From positions 1-50,419 of the forward strand of contig CANQZM010000004.1 of assembly GCA_947628345.1 (NCBI GenBank): a stretch of DNA of 50,419 bases, read 5' to 3'. Shown here one piece after another: positions 1 to 8,285 of the stretch (position 1 is the stretch's first letter; every line of letters starts with the position of its first letter). The notes beneath the pieces were generated by a model. That model was not told the origin of the DNA and made no database searches. It saw only the letters and a program-made list of their open reading frames with translations. This DNA is from an uncultured Bacilli bacterium. Lineage in GTDB: Bacteria; Bacillota_I; Bacilli_A; RF39; UBA660. The translations under genes were made by a program, and so were the position numbers.

Positions 1-138
1 GGTGATTATAGAGATATTGCTCATCCAATTAATGCTGAAGTAAGAGCTATGTTTGAAGAAGCAATTATTGATGCATATAATAAAGCTGAAGATCCAGTAG
101 AATCTGAAAGTGATGATGAATTAACTGATGAAGAATAA
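1..138 (+). CDS. spoVG: SpoVG (C-terminal part; gene starts before the window)
   Basis: The open frame runs from base 1 to a TAA at 136-138 and gives 45 residues. It begins with the SpoVG signature GDYRDIAHPIN followed by a helix (AEVRAMFEEAIIDAYNK) and a very acidic tail. SpoVG is a small RNA/DNA-binding regulator that affects sporulation septation and, in other Firmicutes, capsule and virulence genes. The 5' two thirds are outside the window. An intrinsic terminator overlaps the stop codon. The family assignment rests on the conserved YRDIAHPI block, which is distinctive. Confidence 0.9.
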   Translation, partial: GDYRDIAHPINAEVRAMFEEAIIDAYNKAEDPVESESDDELTDEE

Positions 139-154
139 ACTTCATCTTTTTTTT
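127..154 (+). terminator. Intrinsic terminator of spoVG
   Basis: Stem GATGAAG (127-133) / CTTCATC (140-146) with a 6-nt loop, followed by eight T. It overlaps the last codons of spoVG. Confidence 0.85.
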
Positions 155-182
155 GCATATATTTTAAGCTTGTACATATTAT
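155..182 (+). promoter_or_regulatory. Possible sigma-E-type promoter before yabP
   Basis: GCATATA (155-161), 13 bases, then CATATTAT (175-182) resembles the mother-cell SigE pattern (ATA-type -35, CATAnnnT-type -10). It lies between the spoVG terminator and yabP, whose B. subtilis homologue is expressed during sporulation. The match is loose in AT-rich DNA. Confidence 0.25.
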
Positions 183-200
183 TTTATAGGAGGAATAAAT

Positions 201-491
201 ATGGAAAAGCAAGATAATATTGTAGGTTATACACATGGAGTAAATTTAGTTGAAAGAAAAAATTTATTAATAACAGGTGTTAAAAAAATAGAAAACTTTG
301 ACACAGAACAGTTTTTATTAGAAACTAATATGGGATTTGTTCTAGTTAAAGGAGAGGATCTAGAATTAATCAAATTGGACACGTTACAAGGCAATGTATC
401 AATTAGAGGAATGATTAAGGGAATAAATTATTTAGAAGAAGGTAATAAAAAAACAAAAGAAAATAGTATTTTTAATAGGTTATTTAAATAG
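201..491 (+). CDS. yabP: YabP-like sporulation protein
   Basis: A 96-residue protein of the YabP/YqfC family (small beta-rich proteins expressed in the mother cell during spore formation). It shows the family pattern: an N-terminal 'H-x-v-x-l-x-x-R-k-x-l-x-I-t-G-V' strand (HGVNLVERKNLLITGVKK), then F-D-t-e-x-f-x-l-x-T-x-x-G and a final L-x-G-x-v-x-I-x-G strand. The start ATG is preceded by TAGGAGGAATAAAT. The stop TAG overlaps the GTG start of the next gene by one base (TAGTG), the tight coupling also seen for yabP-yabQ in B. subtilis. The next genes, yabQ and divIC, complete the same conserved cluster. Its biochemical role is unknown in the family. Confidence 0.85.
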   Translation: MEKQDNIVGYTHGVNLVERKNLLITGVKKIENFDTEQFLLETNMGFVLVKGEDLELIKLDTLQGNVSIRGMIKGINYLEEGNKKTKENSIFNRLFK

Positions 492-820
492 TGGATTTAA
501 AGACACAAATATTATCACTAATTTTTTCTTTTGTTTTTGGAATTTTATTTTCGATAGGCACTAATCTTAATTATAGATTTATATTTTGTAAAAGAAAACT
601 CTTCCAAATTATTATTACGTTTATTTATATTATAGATGCTACCTTATTATACTTTTTAATTTTAAAAAAAATTAATGAAGGAGTTATTCATAGTTATTTT
701 TTATTCGCAACAGCTATTGGCTTTTTTTTAGGTTTTGTAAAATTAAGTAATTACATAAACTGGGTTAAAAAGAAAGTAAAAAAGTGTGTAAAAATGTCAA
801 ATAAACAGAAAAAAAAGTAA
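491..820 (+). CDS. yabQ: YabQ-like sporulation membrane protein
   Basis: A 109-residue protein with three predicted membrane segments (about residues 6-27, 36-57 and 67-88) and a strongly basic, lysine-rich tail. In B. subtilis YabQ is a membrane protein needed for spore cortex formation. The assignment rests on topology, size and position directly after yabP and before divIC. The GTG start overlaps the yabP stop, so translation is probably coupled. Sequence conservation in this family is low, so position carries much of the evidence. Confidence 0.75.
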   Translation: MDLKTQILSLIFSFVFGILFSIGTNLNYRFIFCKRKLFQIIITFIYIIDATLLYFLILKKINEGVIHSYFLFATAIGFFLGFVKLSNYINWVKKKVKKCVKMSNKQKKK

Positions 821-825
821 AATCC

Positions 826-853
826 TTGTTTTTCAAAAAAAGAATGTTATACT
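826..853 (+). promoter_or_regulatory. SigA-type promoter of divIC
   Basis: TTGTTT (826-831), 16 bases, TATACT (848-853) with an extended -10 TG at 845-846. Transcription would start near 860, which argues for the divIC start at 878 rather than the ATG at 860. Confidence 0.6.
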
Positions 854-877
854 ATATTTATGAAGGTAGGTGATGTT

Positions 878-1174
878 ATGGCAAGAAAAAAAAGAAAAAC
901 AAAAAAATCTATCAAGCGAATGGTGATTTTAGGTATGATGTCTCTTGCTATAATTATTGGAACTACCTATACAATAGGAAAGTATTGGATTGAAATTTAT
1001 GATAAATATCAGGAAAAGAAAGAATTGAAAAAAAAGTTGATATCTCTAAAAGAAAAAGAAGAGGAATTACAAGTAGATGCTAATAAACTTAAAGATCCTG
1101 ATTATATAGCAAGATATGCAAGAGAAAAATATTCTTATTCTAAGGATGGAGAGATAATTTTGAAAATGCCATAA
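878..1174 (+). CDS. divIC: Septum formation initiator DivIC/FtsB family
   Basis: A 98-residue bitopic division protein: a basic cytoplasmic N-terminus rich in Arg and Lys, one membrane segment (about residues 15-35), an extracytoplasmic coiled coil (QEKKELKKKLISLKEKEE) and the C-terminal family signature D-P-D-Y-I-A-R-Y-A-R-E-K. DivIC pairs with FtsL and DivIB at the septum to control cell-wall synthesis. I chose the ATG at 878 because AGGTGATGTT precedes it with normal spacing, while the ATG at 860 lies at the predicted transcription start. It follows yabQ as in B. subtilis but has its own promoter, as expected for a vegetative gene behind a sporulation pair. Confidence 0.88.
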   Translation: MARKKRKTKKSIKRMVILGMMSLAIIIGTTYTIGKYWIEIYDKYQEKKELKKKLISLKEKEEELQVDANKLKDPDYIARYAREKYSYSKDGEIILKMP

Positions 1175-1222
1175 AAACAAATAATGTAACTATGATGTAA
1201 AAAAGATAGGGATGAATAGAAA

Positions 1223-1879
1223 ATGAGACATGATAGAAGAATTAAAATGATAACAATTGTAATTTTAGTAGTTGTAGTCTTTGGTCTTTCGATAGGTTTT
1301 GCAGTATACTCAAAAAATTTAAATATATCAAATGCTCAAGCAACAGTAAAAGGTGATCCAACTAAATTTGATGTTGTGCTTTCAACATCTTCTACTAATG
1401 CTTCAACAGGAACAGTAACTGGTACATACAGTCGTACTAACAGTGATAGTACTGGTTCTGCAGGTACGGCCACATTAAGTGGTACGACTATTTCCAATCT
1501 TACAGCTACATTTACTAAAGGTGCAGGTTCTGTTAAATATACATTTTATGCTTATAATAAGGGTTCAATATCGGCATATTTAAACAGTGCTAGAATTTCT
1601 AATTCATCTTGCCACAGCAATGATGCTAGTGAAAGTTTAGTTAAGGAGGCCTGTAAAGATATCCAGATGGTTCTCTATCAAAACACTTCAATTGGTGTGG
1701 GAACCGAATTCAGTATACCATTTACTGGTAGTTCAGCTATAGCAACAGGTAAATCTCAAGAAATATCATTAACTATAAGATATTCTAATGAACATCCAGT
1801 AGATGGAGATTTTGTTGTAACATTGCCTGATGTTTCATATACTTTTAGCTCCCAGCCACTTGTACTTGGGCCTTCATAA
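1223..1879 (+). CDS. TasA/camelysin-like secreted protein
   Basis: A 218-residue protein with a positively charged N-terminus, one hydrophobic segment (about residues 9-28) ending in SIGFAVYSKNL, then a Ser/Thr/Gly-rich, beta-sheet-like exported part with two cysteines (C131 and C144, approximate). The layout (short signal, S-x-A-F/Y-S-x-x-L start, all-beta body of about 200 residues) resembles TasA/camelysin-type proteins that form surface fibres and are matured by the SipW signal peptidase. No sipW-like gene lies in the window. A terminator follows. The family call is by pattern only; it could instead be another small secreted beta protein. Confidence 0.5.
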   Translation: MRHDRRIKMITIVILVVVVFGLSIGFAVYSKNLNISNAQATVKGDPTKFDVVLSTSSTNASTGTVTGTYSRTNSDSTGSAGTATLSGTTISNLTATFTKGAGSVKYTFYAYNKGSISAYLNSARISNSSCHSNDASESLVKEACKDIQMVLYQNTSIGVGTEFSIPFTGSSAIATGKSQEISLTIRYSNEHPVDGDFVVTLPDVSYTFSSQPLVLGPS

Positions 1880-1918
1880 AATTTATTCTTAAATAAGTTT
1901 AGTATGCGTAACAATATT

Positions 1919-1945
1919 AGAAAGTATTTTAGGTACTTTCTTTTT
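1919..1945 (+). terminator. Intrinsic terminator after the TasA-like gene
   Basis: Stem AGAAAGTA (1919-1926) / TACTTTCT (1934-1941), 7-nt loop, followed by TTTT. Confidence 0.8.
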
Positions 1946-2015
1946 AATTGAGATTTTTTAAATTTTGATAACATAGTTTTAAATTTAAATTTATTAATGT
2001 GTTCAATGGTTTTTA

Positions 2016-2044
2016 TCGACAAAGTTAGTAAAATATTATATAAT
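2016..2044 (+). promoter_or_regulatory. SigA-type promoter of the DHH-rplI-dnaB operon
   Basis: TCGACA (2016-2021), 17 bases, TATAAT (2039-2044). Confidence 0.65.
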
Positions 2045-2081
2045 ATTAAATGAATAAGTTTATTAGGAGGACGAGGAATTT

Positions 2082-3071
2082 ATGGTAATAATTGAAACTA
2101 GAAAAGTCATCAATAAGTATATTAAAAAATCTAAAAATGTGTTTATCATGGCTCATAAAAATTTAGATTTAGATGCACTAGGTAGTTCAATTGGTATGTA
2201 TATATTACTAAAACAAAAAAAGAAAAATTGTTACCTTATAATAGATGATGTTGATCATGAATTAGGAGTTGAAAAAACATTAAAAGAACTAGAGGGATGT
2301 CTCTCAATTATTAAAAGTAAGGAAGTAAATAAAAAATTACATAAAAATAATAAAAAGAATTTACTTTTAATATTAGATACTAACAAAAAGGATTTAGTTC
2401 AAAGTAGTGATATTCTAAGTTTATTCTCTAGTAAAATGATTTTTGATCATCATGGTGTAGGTAAAACAACTATTAAGGATGCTTATTTAGTTCAAGATGA
2501 TAATGTTTCAAGTACTTCTGAGATGGTTGCCTCTTTGATTGAATCTTATGATGTTGAACTAGATCCATATTATGCAACTATTTTATTATCAGGAATTGTT
2601 TTAGATACTAATAATTTTACTTTAAAAACTACTGCAGAAACATATTATGCTGCGTATTATTTAGCATCATTAGGAGCCTCAGCAAAAAAAGTTCAATACT
2701 TATTAAAACAAGATTTATTAGAATATACAGAAAGAGAAAAGTTATTAACTAAAATAGAAGTTGTTAATAAAAAAATTGCAATTTCTAAAGCTTCATCATC
2801 CACAATTTACCGTAGAGAAGATTTAGCAAAAGTTGCTGATACTTTATTATTTTTTAATGATATTGAGGTTTCTTTTGTAATAGGGAAAATTGGTAAAAAC
2901 ACAGTTGGCATTAGTGCTAGAAGTTTAGGTGATTATAATATTTCTAATATTCTAACTAATTTAGGTGGCGGTGGCGATGATTGTAATGGCGCTGTTAAGT
3001 TTGAAAAAAAGACAATTTCTCAGGTTGAAGCATTATTAAAAAAAGAAATCCAAAAACAAGAAGGTGAATAA
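2082..3071 (+). CDS. DHH/DHHA1 phosphodiesterase (GdpP-like, catalytic part only)
   Basis: A 329-residue DHH-superfamily phosphodiesterase. Visible metal-binding motifs are [11 protein letters not shown] (H25, D29, D31), L-D-T-N, F-D-H-H-G and L-D-T-N-N-F; a DHHA1 domain follows. Position directly before rplI-dnaB matches gdpP (yybT), the c-di-AMP phosphodiesterase. But GdpP is about 650 residues, with two membrane helices, PAS and degenerate GGDEF domains, all absent here, so the protein would be soluble and unable to sense through PAS. In DHHA1 the usual glycine-run histidine (GGGH) is replaced by Asp (GGGG-DD, residues 295-300). It may degrade c-di-AMP or, like NrnA/PgpH-type relatives, nanoRNA or pApA. 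SD AGGAGGACGAGG precedes ATG. Confidence 0.75.
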   Translation: MVIIETRKVINKYIKKSKNVFIMAHKNLDLDALGSSIGMYILLKQKKKNCYLIIDDVDHELGVEKTLKELEGCLSIIKSKEVNKKLHKNNKKNLLLILDTNKKDLVQSSDILSLFSSKMIFDHHGVGKTTIKDAYLVQDDNVSSTSEMVASLIESYDVELDPYYATILLSGIVLDTNNFTLKTTAETYYAAYYLASLGASAKKVQYLLKQDLLEYTEREKLLTKIEVVNKKIAISKASSSTIYRREDLAKVADTLLFFNDIEVSFVIGKIGKNTVGISARSLGDYNISNILTNLGGGGDDCNGAVKFEKKTISQVEALLKKEIQKQEGE

Positions 3072-3072
3072 A

Positions 3073-3513
3073 ATGAAAGTGATTTTCACAAAAGACGTTA
3101 AAAAACAAGGTAAAAAGGGTGAAATAAAAGAAGTTAAAGATGGTTATGCTCAAAATTATTTAATAAAAAATGGTTATGCAGTACCAGTTAATGAAAAAAA
3201 TTTAAATGAAATGAAACATGAAAAAATAAAAGCAGAAAAAGAAGACAATAAAAATAAAGCTGATGCAGAAGTATTGAAACAAAGACTAGAAAATGAAGTC
3301 TTGGAGTTTAAAGTAAATGCCAGTGCAGATGATCGTATTTTTGGTAGTATTAGTTCCAAACAAATAAAAGAAGCATTATTTGATAAAGGTTATAATATTG
3401 ACAAAAAGCAAATTGAAGTAATTAATGGTATTACTTCATTAGGTTACCATACAGTAAAAATAAATTTATATGCATCCATTTATGCAAACGTCAAAATACA
3501 CGTAGTAAAATAG
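3073..3513 (+). CDS. rplI: 50S ribosomal protein L9
   Basis: A 146-residue L9. The N-terminal rRNA-binding domain shows the expected [17 protein letters not shown] start and G-Y-A-x-N-Y-L-I-x-x-G-Y-A-V; a charged connecting helix and a C-terminal domain with the [10 protein letters not shown] block follow. I start at ATG 3073, three codons inside the longest frame, because the family begins with MKVIF and AGAAGGTGAATAAA is correctly spaced. It overlaps nothing but sits one base after the phosphodiesterase stop, so it is cotranscribed with the genes before and after it. Confidence 0.95.
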   Translation: MKVIFTKDVKKQGKKGEIKEVKDGYAQNYLIKNGYAVPVNEKNLNEMKHEKIKAEKEDNKNKADAEVLKQRLENEVLEFKVNASADDRIFGSISSKQIKEALFDKGYNIDKKQIEVINGITSLGYHTVKINLYASIYANVKIHVVK

Positions 3514-3523
3514 AGGTGATTAT

Positions 3524-4885
3524 ATGGCTGTTAAGTCATTACCAAACAATTTAGAAGCAGAACAATCTGTTCTTGGATCATGTTTTTTGTCTAAATATGC
3601 CTTACAAAAGACATGTGAAAATTTAACAGAAGAGTCTTTTTATAGTGATAAAAATGCCAAAATATTTGCAAGCTTATGTTCATTGATGGAGCAAAAAATA
3701 CCGATTGATTTAACTACAGTCACCAGTGATTTAAAAAACAAACAACTTTTAAGTGAAGTTGGGGGAGTTGAGTATTTAACAGAAATTCTTAACTTTGTGC
3801 CTACAGCTGCTAATATTGATTATTATATAAAGAGTGTGGAAGAAACAGCAATATTAAGAAATTTGATAGAAACTGCTACTCAAATTGCTACTGAAGGGTA
3901 TGATACTAGCGATGCAGTGAATGAAGTTTTGGATAATGCTGAAAAAAAGATTTTAAATATTGTAAAGAATCGTAAGTCTAGTGAATTCCGTTCTATTAAA
4001 GAAGTTTTAGCTAAAACAGAGGCTGATTTGGAAAGATTATCTCAGGCAAAAGAAGAAATAACAGGGCTAGCTACTGGATGGTATGACTTTGACTCTATTA
4101 CAGCTGGGTTACATGAAAACGAGTTTATTATAGTGGCAGCTCGTCCAGCCATGGGAAAAACGGCATTTGCTTTAAATTTGGCAACCAATATTGCAATGAA
4201 CAATGATAAATCTGTTGTTTTATTTAATTTGGAAATGAGTGCAGAGCAACTTGCTATGAGGATATTGTCATCTCTTGGTCAAATTGATGGTTATAAATTG
4301 AGAACTGGAAAACTTTTAAATAACGATTGGAAAAGAATTAATGAAGCTTCCAGTCAACTTTCTGATACTAATTTGTTTATAGATGATACTCCAGGAATTA
4401 CAATAGGTGAAATAAGAGCTAAGTGTCGTCGTTTAGCTAGTAGTGATAAAGGTTTAAGTGCTATTATTATTGATTATTTACAGTTGATTTCTGGTGGAAA
4501 AAATTATGGTGCTAATAGACAACAGGAAGTATCTGATATTTCTAGAAGTTTAAAGACTTTGGCTATGGAGTTACATGTACCGGTAATAGCTTTAGCTCAA
4601 CTTTCTAGAGGGGTTGAATCAAGAGAAGATAAAAGACCTATTATGAGTGATTTGCGTGAATCAGGTTCAATTGAACAAGATGCCGATATTGTATCTTTCC
4701 TATATCGTGATGATTATTACAATAAAGAGGCTCGTAGAGAAGATGATATTAGTATTAGTGAACTTATTATTGGTAAGCATCGTAATGGACCAACTGCAAC
4801 TATAGAGTTACTATTTAAAAAGAACACTTCAACTTTTGTGAGTCTAAAAAAGGAACAAAGAGGAGCTGATGAAATTGAACAGTAA
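3524..4885 (+). CDS. dnaB: Replicative DNA helicase DnaB
   Basis: A 453-residue hexameric helicase that unwinds DNA at the fork (called DnaC in B. subtilis). The N-terminal helical domain (LPNNLEAEQSVLGS) is followed by a linker and the RecA-like domain with Walker A ARPAMGKT (residues about 206-213), H2 DYLQLI, the Q-x-x-E-V-S-x-I-S-R-x-L-K motif and the arginine-finger region (SDLRESG-SIEQDAD). Length and motifs are complete. It follows rplI as in B. subtilis. The start of the next gene overlaps its last 17 bases. Confidence 0.96.
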   Translation: MAVKSLPNNLEAEQSVLGSCFLSKYALQKTCENLTEESFYSDKNAKIFASLCSLMEQKIPIDLTTVTSDLKNKQLLSEVGGVEYLTEILNFVPTAANIDYYIKSVEETAILRNLIETATQIATEGYDTSDAVNEVLDNAEKKILNIVKNRKSSEFRSIKEVLAKTEADLERLSQAKEEITGLATGWYDFDSITAGLHENEFIIVAARPAMGKTAFALNLATNIAMNNDKSVVLFNLEMSAEQLAMRILSSLGQIDGYKLRTGKLLNNDWKRINEASSQLSDTNLFIDDTPGITIGEIRAKCRRLASSDKGLSAIIIDYLQLISGGKNYGANRQQEVSDISRSLKTLAMELHVPVIALAQLSRGVESREDKRPIMSDLRESGSIEQDADIVSFLYRDDYYNKEARREDDISISELIIGKHRNGPTATIELLFKKNTSTFVSLKKEQRGADEIEQ

Positions 4886-6368
4886 ACAAATTATTTATGT
4901 TATATTAGCTTTAATTATAAGTTTTTTACTAGTGAAGTTTAATTTTACTCAAGTAAAGGCACATCCCCAAGAAGTTTATAGAGTTTATTTGAAGGGTAAA
5001 TCATTAGGATTAATTAAGTCAAAAGAGGATTTGGAAGCTTATATTGATAGTGAACAAAGAAGTATTAAAGATAAATATAAAGTAAAGAAAGTATATGCAC
5101 CTGATGAATTAGATATTGTTAAAGAAGTAACATATAATGAAAAAATTTATACAACGAAAGAAATATATGAAACTATTAAGGATACAGAACCATTTACTAT
5201 TGATGGTTATGAAATAGTAATTAAAGGATTAACTAAAAAGAATAATGAAGGTAAAGAAGTAAAGGGTAAAGATACAAAAATTTATACTTTAGATGATAAA
5301 GTCTTTAAAAATGCTGTAACTAGTACTGTTAAATCTTTTATTACTAAGGAAAAGTATGAAGATTATGAAAAAGATAAACAGCCTGAAATTAAAGAAACAG
5401 GGAGTATTATAGAAAATTTATATATCAATAACACAATAATTATAAAGAAGAAAAAAATCCCTGTTGATCAAAATATATATTTAGAATCAGAAAATTTAAC
5501 TAAGTATTTATTATTTGGTACAACCAAAGAGCAACAAAAGTATACTGTTAAAGAAGGAGATACTATTGAAGAAATTGCTTTTAATAATAAGATTTCTTCA
5601 GAAGAATTTTTAGTAGCTAATACATCTTTTAAAGATAAAAATAGTTTACTATATGCTGGACAAGAAGTGACCATAGGTATTTTACATCCACAATTTGATT
5701 TGGTAGAAGAAGATCATACTGTTAGTGATGTAGATGTTAATTATGAAACAGAAACCAAATATGATAATTCGAAGAGGGTAGGTTTTACGCAAGTCGAACA
5801 AGCTGGCGTTAAAGGAAAAAATCGTGTGACTCAAAAAATTCAAAAAGTTAATGGTGAAACTACAAATGTGGTAACAGTTCAAACAGAACAGTTAGTGGCT
5901 CCAGTAAAAGAAATAATTGTAAAAGGTGGTAGAGAAGGCGGTTATGGAAGTGGCTATGGCTCTGTAGTATATACTAAAGGTGAATGGGGTTGGCCTGCAA
6001 CTTGTACTACTATTAGTAGTCCCTTTGGTTATCGTTGGGGAACTTTGCATGATGGTACTGATATTGCTGGTTGTGGTTATAATTCTAATATTTTTGCAGC
6101 CCAAAGTGGAACCGTTATGAAAATAGCGATGGACGGTATAAATGGGCAACATATTGTAATAGATCATCATAATGGATATTACACACAATATAATCATCTA
6201 TGTAGAGGATGTTATTATGTATCTGTTGGACAAAATGTTACTAAAGGTCAAGTTATTGGTGGTATGGGTATGACTGGTTATGCAACAGGGGTACATCTAC
6301 ATTTTAGTATCTGGAAAGGAGTCCCTTATAGGGGTGGTGTTGCCTTAAATGCCATGAATTTCTATTAA
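4869..6368 (+). CDS. Secreted M23 peptidase with LysM and G5 domains
   Basis: A 499-residue cell-wall hydrolase. It has a signal sequence or anchor (about residues 6-32), a YabE-like stretch, a LysM domain at about 224-268 (YTVKEGDTIEEIA ... GQEVTIG), a G5 domain at about 285-355, and a C-terminal M23/LytM metallopeptidase with H-D-G-T-D-I and H-L-H-F-S zinc motifs, both intact. LysM binds peptidoglycan and M23 cuts its peptide cross-bridges. It overlaps the end of dnaB and is followed one base later by yycJ. In Bacilli the walRK-yycHI genes occupy this place; WalRK controls exactly this class of hydrolase, so a hydrolase sitting in its place is noteworthy. Confidence 0.88.
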   Translation: MKLNSKQIIYVILALIISFLLVKFNFTQVKAHPQEVYRVYLKGKSLGLIKSKEDLEAYIDSEQRSIKDKYKVKKVYAPDELDIVKEVTYNEKIYTTKEIYETIKDTEPFTIDGYEIVIKGLTKKNNEGKEVKGKDTKIYTLDDKVFKNAVTSTVKSFITKEKYEDYEKDKQPEIKETGSIIENLYINNTIIIKKKKIPVDQNIYLESENLTKYLLFGTTKEQQKYTVKEGDTIEEIAFNNKISSEEFLVANTSFKDKNSLLYAGQEVTIGILHPQFDLVEEDHTVSDVDVNYETETKYDNSKRVGFTQVEQAGVKGKNRVTQKIQKVNGETTNVVTVQTEQLVAPVKEIIVKGGREGGYGSGYGSVVYTKGEWGWPATCTTISSPFGYRWGTLHDGTDIAGCGYNSNIFAAQSGTVMKIAMDGINGQHIVIDHHNGYYTQYNHLCRGCYYVSVGQNVTKGQVIGGMGMTGYATGVHLHFSIWKGVPYRGGVALNAMNFY

Positions 6369-6369
6369 T

Positions 6370-7125
6370 ATGAAAGTTAAAGTTTTTGCTAGTGGATCAA
6401 AAGGAAATGTATCTTTAGTTATTTGTGGTGATACTAAATTGTTAATTGATATTGGAAAATCATATTTAAACGTTCAAAGTCATTTAGCAGGAAACAATTT
6501 AAGTTATGAAGATATTACAGGGTTATTAATTACTCATAGTCATAGTGATCATATTAAAGGTTTAGAAACTTTTGTAAAAAGAACAAAGATAAATATTTAT
6601 ATTCCTAAGGCAATGTACCATGAGTTAAAAGACATAGTACCTGAAGAACGATGTATATTTATAGATGATAATTTTTCTATAAATGATGTAAATATAGAAT
6701 TAATACATACATCTCATGATACAGATTTTTCAGTAGGCTATATTATGGAGTATAATAATAAAAGTTTAGTTTATGTAACAGATACTGGTTATATTAATCG
6801 TAAATATTTAAGTAGAATGGTTGATAAAAATATTTATATTATTGAAAGCAATCATGATGAAGTAATGTTAATGGATGGAATATATCCAAGATTTTTAAAA
6901 GAAAGAGTCATTAGTGATAGAGGGCATTTATCAAATAAGACTACAGCGGGCTATTTAAAAAAAATAACTACTGATAATACTAAATATGTGGTATTAGCTC
7001 ATCTAAGTGAAAATAACAATACCAAGGAATTAGCATATAATGAAACTTATGAAGTAATAAAAGATAAAAATATTAAATTGTTAATTGCAGAGCAAGATTT
7101 TGAATCTGAATTAATAGAGGTATAA
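6370..7125 (+). CDS. yycJ: YycJ/WalJ-type metallo-beta-lactamase-fold hydrolase
   Basis: A 251-residue MBL-fold protein. The family start (ASGSKGN), the H-S-H-S-D-H zinc motif, the later H-T-S-H-D and Y-V-T-D-T-G segments, N-H-D and A-H-L-S-E-N-N are all visible. YycJ (WalJ) is a phosphodiesterase/exonuclease-like enzyme linked to mismatch repair (an exonuclease candidate in MutH-less Firmicutes) and to coordination of wall growth with replication. Spacing is one base from the M23 gene and one base to rlmH, so all are one operon. Start ATG lies just after the TAA of the upstream gene with no clear SD, which suggests translational coupling. Confidence 0.88.
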   Translation: MKVKVFASGSKGNVSLVICGDTKLLIDIGKSYLNVQSHLAGNNLSYEDITGLLITHSHSDHIKGLETFVKRTKINIYIPKAMYHELKDIVPEERCIFIDDNFSINDVNIELIHTSHDTDFSVGYIMEYNNKSLVYVTDTGYINRKYLSRMVDKNIYIIESNHDEVMLMDGIYPRFLKERVISDRGHLSNKTTAGYLKKITTDNTKYVVLAHLSENNNTKELAYNETYEVIKDKNIKLLIAEQDFESELIEV

Positions 7126-7126
7126 A

Positions 7127-7582
7127 ATGATTAAAATAATTTGTGTGGGTAAGCTTAAAGAGAAATATTTAATTGAAGCTGTTGATGAATATAGGAAAAG
7201 ATTAAGTAAATACACTAAAATAGAAATTATTGAAGTTGCAGACGAAAATTTTTTAGATATTCAAAAAGTTAGGGATTTAGAAGGTATAAAAATTAATAAA
7301 TTCATTAATGAAAAAGATTATGTTATTACATTAGAATTAGAAGGAGAACAATTAGATTCTATGAAATTAGCTAAAAAATTAGAATCTACTTTAGTAATTA
7401 ATAGTAATTTAGTTTTCGTTATAGGTGGTAGTTATGGACTTTCAAACGAAGTAAAGCAAAGAGCTAATTTTCATTTATCATTTTCAAAGTTAACGTTTCC
7501 TCATCAATTATTTAGAGTTTTATTATTAGAACAAATTTATCGTGCATTTAAAATTAATAATAATGAAAGTTATCATAAATAG
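7127..7582 (+). CDS. rlmH: 23S rRNA pseudouridine-1915 N3-methyltransferase
   Basis: A 151-residue SPOUT methyltransferase that methylates m3-pseudouridine 1915 of 23S rRNA in assembled ribosomes. Typical start (MIKIICVGKLKEKYL), then K-R-L-S-K-Y, the V-I-x-L-x-x-x-G-x-x-x-x-S/D strand, the SAM-knot F-V-I-G-G-S-Y-G-L and the C-terminal T-F-P-H-Q-L-x-R-V-x-L-x-E-Q-I-Y-R-A block. Complete; near the usual 155-160 residues. The gene is in its conserved place downstream of yycJ. Confidence 0.95.
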   Translation: MIKIICVGKLKEKYLIEAVDEYRKRLSKYTKIEIIEVADENFLDIQKVRDLEGIKINKFINEKDYVITLELEGEQLDSMKLAKKLESTLVINSNLVFVIGGSYGLSNEVKQRANFHLSFSKLTFPHQLFRVLLLEQIYRAFKINNNESYHK

Positions 7583-7593
7583 GAGTGGTATAT

Positions 7594-8256
7594 ATGATAG
7601 GTAATGATTGGGATGATTTGCTAAAAAAAGAATATGAAAAAGAATATTTTAAAGAGTTAATTAATTTTATAACCAAAGCATATCACGAATCGACCATTTA
7701 TCCTAAAAAAAGCGAGATATTTAGTGCTTTTAGATATACAAGTTATCAAGATACTAAAGTTGTAATTTTAGGACAAGATCCATATCATGGAAAAAATCAG
7801 GCCGAAGGCTTATCATTTTCTGTAAAAAATTGTGTTAGAAAACCACCTTCATTACAAAATATTTTTAAAGAATTGGAGTCTGACTTAAATATTCCTTTTC
7901 CTAAAAATAATTCCTTAATTCCTTGGGCTAAGGAGGGAGTTCTTCTTTTAAACACAGTTTTGACTGTTCAAGAGAGTCATCCTGCATCTCATAAAGATAA
8001 GGGATGGGAAAATTTTACTGATGAAGTTATTAAATTATTGAATCAAAAAAATACTCCTATAGTTTTTATTTTATGGGGAAGCTTTGCAAAAAGTAAAAAG
8101 AAATTGATTACAAATTCAATTCATTATGTTATAGAATCTGCTCACCCATCACCATTTTCAGCATATAATGGTTTTTTTGGAAGCAAACCTTTTTCTAAAA
8201 CTAATAAGTTTTTAAAAGAACATAATATAAAAGAAATAAATTGGAATGTAGAATAA
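7594..8256 (+). CDS. ung: Uracil-DNA glycosylase
   Basis: A 220-residue family-1 UDG that removes uracil from DNA. Visible: the water-activating motif G-Q-D-P-Y-H-G, A-E-G-L-S-F-S, W-A-K-E-G-V-L-L-L-N, F-I-L-W-G and the Leu-loop motif H-P-S-P-F-S-A-Y. I chose ATG 7594, preceded by AGGAG with 8-nt spacing; the GTG at 7585 would overlap that ribosome-binding site. It ends the operon that begins at the DHH gene; a bidirectional terminator follows. Confidence 0.95.
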   Translation: MIGNDWDDLLKKEYEKEYFKELINFITKAYHESTIYPKKSEIFSAFRYTSYQDTKVVILGQDPYHGKNQAEGLSFSVKNCVRKPPSLQNIFKELESDLNIPFPKNNSLIPWAKEGVLLLNTVLTVQESHPASHKDKGWENFTDEVIKLLNQKNTPIVFILWGSFAKSKKKLITNSIHYVIESAHPSPFSAYNGFFGSKPFSKTNKFLKEHNIKEINWNVE

Positions 8257-8285
8257 AAAATACGGATTAATTTAATCTGTATTTT
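8257..8285. terminator. Bidirectional terminator between ung and the lemA-like gene
   Basis: Stem AATACGGATT (8259-8268) / AATCTGTATT (8274-8283) with one G-U pair, an A-run to the left and T-run to the right. It serves ung (+) and overlaps the end of the convergent gene (-). Confidence 0.85.

Noticed and set aside
1756-2022. Minus-strand open frames opposite real genes, as here
   Set aside because: No SD, composition of antisense shadows, and full overlap with well-supported + strand genes.
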